Shown one piece after another: positions 33,582-37,916 of a stretch of 37,916 nt of DNA. The position numbers were made by a program, and so were the translations under genes. This DNA is from Oligoflexia bacterium (GTDB taxonomy: Bacteria > Bdellovibrionota > UBA1018): contig CAITVN010000216.1 of assembly GCA_903895855.1 (NCBI GenBank), forward strand, positions 1 through 37,916. Direction: 5' to 3'. Each line of letters opens with the position of its first letter. The first letter of the stretch is position 1. The notes below the pieces were generated by a model, which had not been told where the DNA came from, did no database searches, and saw only the letters and a program-made list of their open reading frames with translations.

Positions 33582-35444
33582 ATGACACTAACTAAACTAA
33601 GAAAAGCGTATAGGGTTTTGAAAAATGAGGGTTTGACTCAATTTAAGAAAAAGTTGGCGAATCGCAATAGGCATTCAAACTACGATCGTTGGATTGCCCA
33701 GGTTGAAAAAAAAACAGGCGCTACTGAAGACAAAAACAGAGTCCCACTTGAAGATCTAGCTTATCAGCCCATCATTTCTCTTTTGCTCCCGACTTTCAAT
33801 ACCCCTCTGCCATTTCTTGAAAAATGTGTTCAAGCCATTCTTGATCAGACCTACACAAACTGGCAGCTTTGTGTTGCCGACGACAAGTCTTCAAACCTCG
33901 AAGTTCAAAAAAAACTTCAAGCGCTATCGAGTCGGTACCCCAAACAAATCAAGGTCGTATTTCGCGAAGTAAATGGTCACATCGGCGCGGCCTCTCAATC
34001 GGCTCTTGAACTCGCGACGGGCGAGTACTGCGGCCTGCTTGATCACGACGACATACTAGCTTCGAATGCCCTTGAAGAAGTGGTGCGCGCACTCAATGAA
34101 AGCTCTAGACCTGATTTTATTTACTCAGACGAAGACTATATCAATGAGCATGAAGTTCGTACCTCACCCTTTTTTAAGCCCGACTTCGATTTTGAGCTAC
34201 TTCGATTTCAAAATTACATCTGCCATTTTACCGTTATTCGAACGACAATCATTCGGCAGGTGGGCGGTTTTTCAATAGGAGTCGACGGAAGTCAAGATCA
34301 CGATCTTTTTTTGAAGGTCTTAGAAATCATTCCCGAATCAAAAATAAAACACATCAAAAAGATACTCTACCATTGGCGCATTTGGGCAGGGTCAGTAGCT
34401 TCGGGATCTGAGGCAAAACCCTACACTTTTGTAGCTTCAAAAAAGGCTATTCGTCGACATTTGACACGATCTAAAATGACTGCAGAGCTTTGCCCAAAAA
34501 TTGGAGCCTGGCATCCGATTGCCTATCCTGCCCAAGAAAGTGAAATTTTTCAGATTTTTTGGGACCTCCGTAGTTGCTCGGTAGCAGAAACCTGTTCAGT
34601 TATTGATCATTTTCTCAAAGGCCAAACCCATGAAAATTGGAGCATTGTCGCTGTCGTTTCAGAGGGGTTGACACAAAACTTTTCAACTCTAAGCTCGGTG
34701 AAACTCAAATTTATCGTTGACAACTCAAACGAACATTGGGGTTCACTTTTTATTAAATCAACACTTGCCAGCAGTGAAAACCCGGTTTGGATCTTGAGTG
34801 GCAATATTGAAATCAATGGCGATGAGAACTCAGCAAGTCTTTACAAAAAAACAGAAGAGAGCTCTGTGGCTGCAGTCAGTGCCGTCACAACCGACTCTAA
34901 CAGCAAGTACCTTCAAGCTGGATATCTGATTTCTGAGTCAGGCTGGGTGGGCGCTAGATTTTTTGGCGATCACGTGAGCTCTCTCGGCTATTTTGGCCGT
35001 CTCGCAGGCATTCATACCGTTAGCGTAATTCACTGGAATGGGGCAGTCTTCAAATCTGGAGCGTTTCTCAGTGAAATACTAGCTGAAACGACGGCTCAAT
35101 TTACTAAGTTTAATGATACCTTCCGGAATCGTCTTTTAGGCCAGAAAGCTATACTATCGACGATTTTCAATTTACTTTTATCACTGAACATTAGGCGGCG
35201 TAATTTGAAATTGCTGGTTAACCCTCGGGTACCTATTTGCTCTCGAACTTTCTCAGATTCCAGTTCTACCCTCTTAGAGCCCGCAATGTGGAATGAGCTT
35301 CGAAAAACTACTAATCTAGCCAAAGGCGGCATGGCTATTCACTGGCCAGAAACCTCGGTTTCGTTCCCTGATCCCTACTATCACCCAATGTTTTCTCAAG
35401 AACCCCATTTTTTTGATTTAAACCGAAATCTCGATTCAGGTTAA
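33582..35444 (+). CDS. two-domain GT2 protein: intact N-terminal domain, degenerate C-terminal domain
   Basis: 620 residues. The N-terminal domain (about 60-285) is a complete GT2: ISLLLPTFNTPLPFLEKC, VADDKSS (98-104), LLDHDD (152-157), YSDEDYI (181-187), FFKPDFDFELLRFQNYICH, then SQDHDLFLKV and YHWR. The C-terminal domain (about 315-520) still aligns with the second domain of RfbC/O-antigen-type tandem GT2s (ENWSIVAVVSE; GYFGRLAGIHTVSVIHWNGAVF), but where LNNDxE is expected it has LSGNIEINGD (405-414), so its metal site is lost. It is probably a cytosolic rhamnosyl- or other hexosyltransferase with one working domain. Its convergent neighbour shows the opposite loss. Confidence 0.85.
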   Translation: MTLTKLRKAYRVLKNEGLTQFKKKLANRNRHSNYDRWIAQVEKKTGATEDKNRVPLEDLAYQPIISLLLPTFNTPLPFLEKCVQAILDQTYTNWQLCVADDKSSNLEVQKKLQALSSRYPKQIKVVFREVNGHIGAASQSALELATGEYCGLLDHDDILASNALEEVVRALNESSRPDFIYSDEDYINEHEVRTSPFFKPDFDFELLRFQNYICHFTVIRTTIIRQVGGFSIGVDGSQDHDLFLKVLEIIPESKIKHIKKILYHWRIWAGSVASGSEAKPYTFVASKKAIRRHLTRSKMTAELCPKIGAWHPIAYPAQESEIFQIFWDLRSCSVAETCSVIDHFLKGQTHENWSIVAVVSEGLTQNFSTLSSVKLKFIVDNSNEHWGSLFIKSTLASSENPVWILSGNIEINGDENSASLYKKTEESSVAAVSAVTTDSNSKYLQAGYLISESGWVGARFFGDHVSSLGYFGRLAGIHTVSVIHWNGAVFKSGAFLSEILAETTAQFTKFNDTFRNRLLGQKAILSTIFNLLLSLNIRRRNLKLLVNPRVPICSRTFSDSSSTLLEPAMWNELRKTTNLAKGGMAIHWPETSVSFPDPYYHPMFSQEPHFFDLNRNLDSG

Positions 35445-35480
35445 GGATCAGCTGATTTCAGTTCTGACTAACCTATCGCT

Positions 35481-37367
35481 CTACCTCGTTAATCGCGCCA
35501 AAAGGTTTCTAATGGGCTTTCTCAAAGCAGGCGTGATAGAATTTGACCAAGAATTTAACCGATCAACCAATTTATACCTCAGAGGTTTTGGTGGAATCAT
35601 TCGCGCTAAGAAATGATCTGGAAACTGCACTAAAAGCCCGGCATTACAAAGGCTATGGAAATAAGACTTATCTCTAAAAAATAACCTTTCTTCTTCTATC
35701 GACTGACGATGCAATCGATTCAATTGCATATACTCTAACTCTTCAGCAGTAACCCCTCGTGTTAGCGACTCGTGATGAATGCCGATGAGATCGCCGAAAT
35801 AAACATTGACGTACCCAGCCTCTATGGCCTTTAGATTCAAATCGACATCACCAAAGCCCACCGGCATCCATCTTTCTTCAAGTCTACCTAGCTCGTCAAA
35901 CCGACTCCTCGACACCATCGCCGCGGCAAAAGTAACCCCAGTCTTCACGCACTGAAATTCAGGAAAGTGCTGCAGTCTATCGTTACCATGACCAATGGTC
36001 GGCAAACCGGGCCCGACGAATCTCGGTAGAAAGCCAATACCGCCGTGTTGGATATTTTGTTGACCCGGAAAATCAAGGCGTATGCCAGCAAAACCCACTT
36101 TTTCGTTCGCTTCGATCTCGCTCGCCAACGTTTCGATAACCTCAGGCGAAATCAAATCGACGTCATTGTTCAAGAAAAATAACAAATCATCAACGTCTGA
36201 GTATTTCGTCACCGCTTCATTATTCATTCGAGCAAAATGAAAATGCCGATCATAACTCATGTGTGCAAATTCGAACTGAACTGCATTGTTTCTTAACGAA
36301 TCAACGTGAGCGGCAATGAGTTCTTTCGTTTTAATGTCACTGCCATTGTCAATCAAGACTACCCTTATTTGTCCGGCAAACTTCTGCCTCACTAAGTGGC
36401 TGAGACAAGAAAGAGTTAACGCCGGTTGATCTCGATAAGGAACGATTACGACAACTCTGCGTTTTGCTGTCCCACATTGCTCTCGCCGACCAACCTCTTT
36501 CGGTAAAACTGAATAAAATTGAGCGGCATGCCGAATCAGGAATTTGCCGTCGCCATAAAAAGCCGCTGCTTGTTTACGAATAAAAAGATCGAGTTCTTCG
36601 AGCTCTTTCTCAAACATCTGGGGCAAATCCTTAGAATAAGGTGAATTGATCAAGAATAGTGGAAGCGCTACAAATGCGCCCGAAGCAGTCAGTTTACCAA
36701 ATACGCCAGAATTAAATTCCCAATTGACTGATTTTAAACTGTCTTCACTCAAGTTTAAAAGAAATTCACGTTTCCAACATGTGCCCCTGCCGAATGAAAA
36801 ACCACGCAACAAATCAAACTGATTAGGCCGCGATTTCGAATAAAACTCAATTCCAGCCCCCAATTCACGCCGATCGATCACCTCGTGTGAGGTAAAACAA
36901 ATCGCGTCAGCGTGATCGCACTGTGTACGAAAAAATACCCCAAGAGCTTGCGGATGCAAGACCTCGCCAGCTCGCAGTTTAATGACAAATTGAGCCCCAC
37001 TCTGCGGCAGGCTATCTCGAATCTCTAACGTTTTAGAGAAACTCACTCGAGTGTCATCGTATGCAGCGGGCTCACCTTTGACGAACTGATCAGTCCCCAA
37101 AACAGTGCACAACCAATTTGAATAAGTCTGGGAGGATAGCGACTCAAGAGTTCTGCTCAGCCAGGTCGAATTACCCTCGAAGCCCAACTCAATAAAGACC
37201 TGAAACGACACATTGGCATTAACTTCAAGAAATTCAGTCAACTCCCACTGGCATTTTTTTAACAAACCGGTTGGGTCTTGTTGAATACCAGTCAAAAACC
37301 AAGGCTGAGTAGCCAAGGTTTTTTTCAAAGACTGAGATCCAATTACGGCGAGGTCTAATGGTGTCAT
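35481..37367 (-). CDS. two-domain GT2 protein: degenerate N-terminal domain, intact C-terminal domain
   Basis: 628 residues. The N-terminal domain (about 50-240) keeps the GT2 frame (VFIELGFEGNSTWLSRTLESLSSQTYSNW; KSRPNQFDLLRGFSFGRGTCWKREF), but LRAGEVLHP (131-139) replaces LDHDDxLxP, and the SDED motif reads TSHEVID. The C-terminal domain (about 300-550) is complete: VVVIVPYRDQPALTLSC, LIDNGSD (338-344), FFLNNDVDLISPEV (397-410), QNIQHGGIGF, FAAAMVSR and GFGDVDLNLKAIEAGY. It is probably a glycosyltransferase whose first domain is structural. It starts 18 bases after the GmhA-like gene on the same strand. The neighbouring gene at 33582 has the reverse pattern. Confidence 0.85.
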   Translation of the reverse strand: MTPLDLAVIGSQSLKKTLATQPWFLTGIQQDPTGLLKKCQWELTEFLEVNANVSFQVFIELGFEGNSTWLSRTLESLSSQTYSNWLCTVLGTDQFVKGEPAAYDDTRVSFSKTLEIRDSLPQSGAQFVIKLRAGEVLHPQALGVFFRTQCDHADAICFTSHEVIDRRELGAGIEFYSKSRPNQFDLLRGFSFGRGTCWKREFLLNLSEDSLKSVNWEFNSGVFGKLTASGAFVALPLFLINSPYSKDLPQMFEKELEELDLFIRKQAAAFYGDGKFLIRHAAQFYSVLPKEVGRREQCGTAKRRVVVIVPYRDQPALTLSCLSHLVRQKFAGQIRVVLIDNGSDIKTKELIAAHVDSLRNNAVQFEFAHMSYDRHFHFARMNNEAVTKYSDVDDLLFFLNNDVDLISPEVIETLASEIEANEKVGFAGIRLDFPGQQNIQHGGIGFLPRFVGPGLPTIGHGNDRLQHFPEFQCVKTGVTFAAAMVSRSRFDELGRLEERWMPVGFGDVDLNLKAIEAGYVNVYFGDLIGIHHESLTRGVTAEELEYMQLNRLHRQSIEEERLFFRDKSYFHSLCNAGLLVQFPDHFLARMIPPKPLRYKLVDRLNSWSNSITPALRKPIRNLLARLTR

Positions 37368-37385
37368 TCTACTTTAATGCCTACT

Positions 37386-37916
37386 CTATTTTGTCAAAAC
37401 TGCGCTTTCCCACTTGGTGATCTTAACTTTTAGTGCTGGATGCGAAACCAAAAGATGCCAAACGACGGCACACAAGCCTTCGGTGTGGGGGGTGATTCTA
37501 TCGCTAAACATCGGCGGCACGACAACACAAGCATCTGACATTTTCTTCGTGTGGCCACCATCTTTGCCGGTGATTCCGAAAATTTTTGCATTTACCTGGC
37601 TGGCCGTCTCAATAGCTCGCACTAGATTAACCGAAATGTTTTTTTCGACATTACCTCCGCCAACTGAAAAAATCAGAAGCGAATCTTTACTATTGATTCG
37701 CGAACCTTTCAGCCATTCAGAGAAACAGCCATCCCACCCTTCGTCGTTGATTCGAGCCGTGAGCTCAGAGGCATTATCAGTTGGAGTGTAGGCTTCAAAG
37801 CCACAAATTTTTCTAAAATCGTTCACGGCATGACTCGCATGCCCTGCCGACCCACCAACACCCAAAATGAACAATCGACCACCGCCATCACGCGCAGCCG
37901 CAAGACCCGTCGCTAA
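37386..37916 (-). CDS. gmhA: GmhA-like sedoheptulose-7-phosphate isomerase (SIS domain), 5' end cut off
   Basis: Partial gene; the frame is open to the window edge. GmhA converts sedoheptulose 7-phosphate to D-glycero-D-manno-heptose 7-phosphate, the first step of activated-heptose synthesis. The visible part starts within the family-typical RDGGGRLFILGVGGSAGHAS (usually CGNGGSA), with VNDF, LLIFSVGGGNVEKNIS, NAKIFGITGKDGG, ACVVVP and RITPHTEGLCAVVWHLL. These are the SIS-domain sugar-phosphate loops and the C-terminal His/Glu helix of GmhA. About 15-30 N-terminal residues are missing compared with typical members. It pairs functionally with the HddA-like kinase at 16593. It heads, or is part of, a minus-strand unit with the tandem GT2 gene downstream. 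Confidence 0.88.
   Translation of the reverse strand, partial: LATGLAAARDGGGRLFILGVGGSAGHASHAVNDFRKICGFEAYTPTDNASELTARINDEGWDGCFSEWLKGSRINSKDSLLIFSVGGGNVEKNISVNLVRAIETASQVNAKIFGITGKDGGHTKKMSDACVVVPPMFSDRITPHTEGLCAVVWHLLVSHPALKVKITKWESAVLTK

Noticed and set aside
1..37916. tRNA, rRNA, CRISPR array, insertion sequence, prophage or toxin-antitoxin genes
   Set aside because: I looked for them on both strands and saw no supporting sequence. All recognisable proteins are glycan-related.

Overview
The window is one continuous surface-polysaccharide locus (O-antigen, capsule or a similar cell-surface glycan) from a Gram-negative bacterium. I count 34 genes and nothing unrelated to glycan synthesis: no housekeeping genes, rRNA, tRNA, CRISPR array, transposase or integrase. 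Base composition looks moderate (by eye, mid-40s % G+C). Both window edges cut the locus: the last gene is certainly truncated and the first may be. The taxon cannot be read from this sequence. A deltaproteobacterium-like or Bdellovibrionota-like host is only an impression.

Layout. Positions 1-2700 hold two CDP-alcohol phosphatidyltransferase-family proteins on opposite strands and a Wzx-like flippase. Positions 2840-5820 hold a methyltransferase, whose 3' end looks frameshifted, and a large GT-C-like membrane protein. Positions 5900-8730 hold a GDP-fucose-synthase-like reductase, a methyltransferase and a polysaccharide deacetylase, alternating in strand. Positions 8757-11189 hold a membrane glycosyltransferase candidate, a GT2 enzyme and its DUF2304 partner. 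Positions 11251-14671 (minus) hold a methyltransferase-kinase-coiled-coil protein resembling the chain terminator WbdD, and another membrane protein. Positions 14841-20334 form a six-gene plus-strand operon: epimerase, methyltransferase, HddA-like heptose kinase, methyltransferase, GT2 and FAD oxidoreductase. Positions 20400-22507 hold a divergent oxidoreductase/epimerase pair around a perfect 16-bp palindrome. Positions 22522-30447 hold a seven-gene minus-strand series: transaldolase, two methyltransferases, two membrane proteins, GT2 and SDR. Positions 30617-35444 form a four-gene plus-strand operon with two tyvelose-epimerase-like enzymes and two GT2 proteins. Positions 35481-37916 (minus) hold another tandem GT2 protein and a truncated GmhA-like isomerase.

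How the genes fit together (inference). GmhA-, HddA- and transaldolase-like enzymes point to a nucleotide-activated heptose. The Fcl-like reductase and several epimerases, dehydrogenases and oxidoreductases would make further nucleotide sugars. Six GT2 proteins and five GT-C-like membrane proteins would assemble and decorate the glycan, and six small methyltransferases and a deacetylase would modify it. Wzx would flip lipid-linked units. The WbdD-like protein could cap chains and set their length. The two CDP-alcohol transferases suggest a phosphodiester-linked alcohol substituent or an unusual lipid. No polymerase, ABC exporter, Gmd, HddC or cytidylyltransferase is recognisable here, so they must lie outside the window or be hidden among the membrane proteins.

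The strand changes 13 times across 34 genes, which suggests a mosaic built in modules. The points I would check first are the two neighbouring tandem-GT2 proteins that have lost opposite catalytic domains, the WbdD-like protein, the palindrome and apparent leaderless starts at 21386/21533, and the frameshifted methyltransferase.
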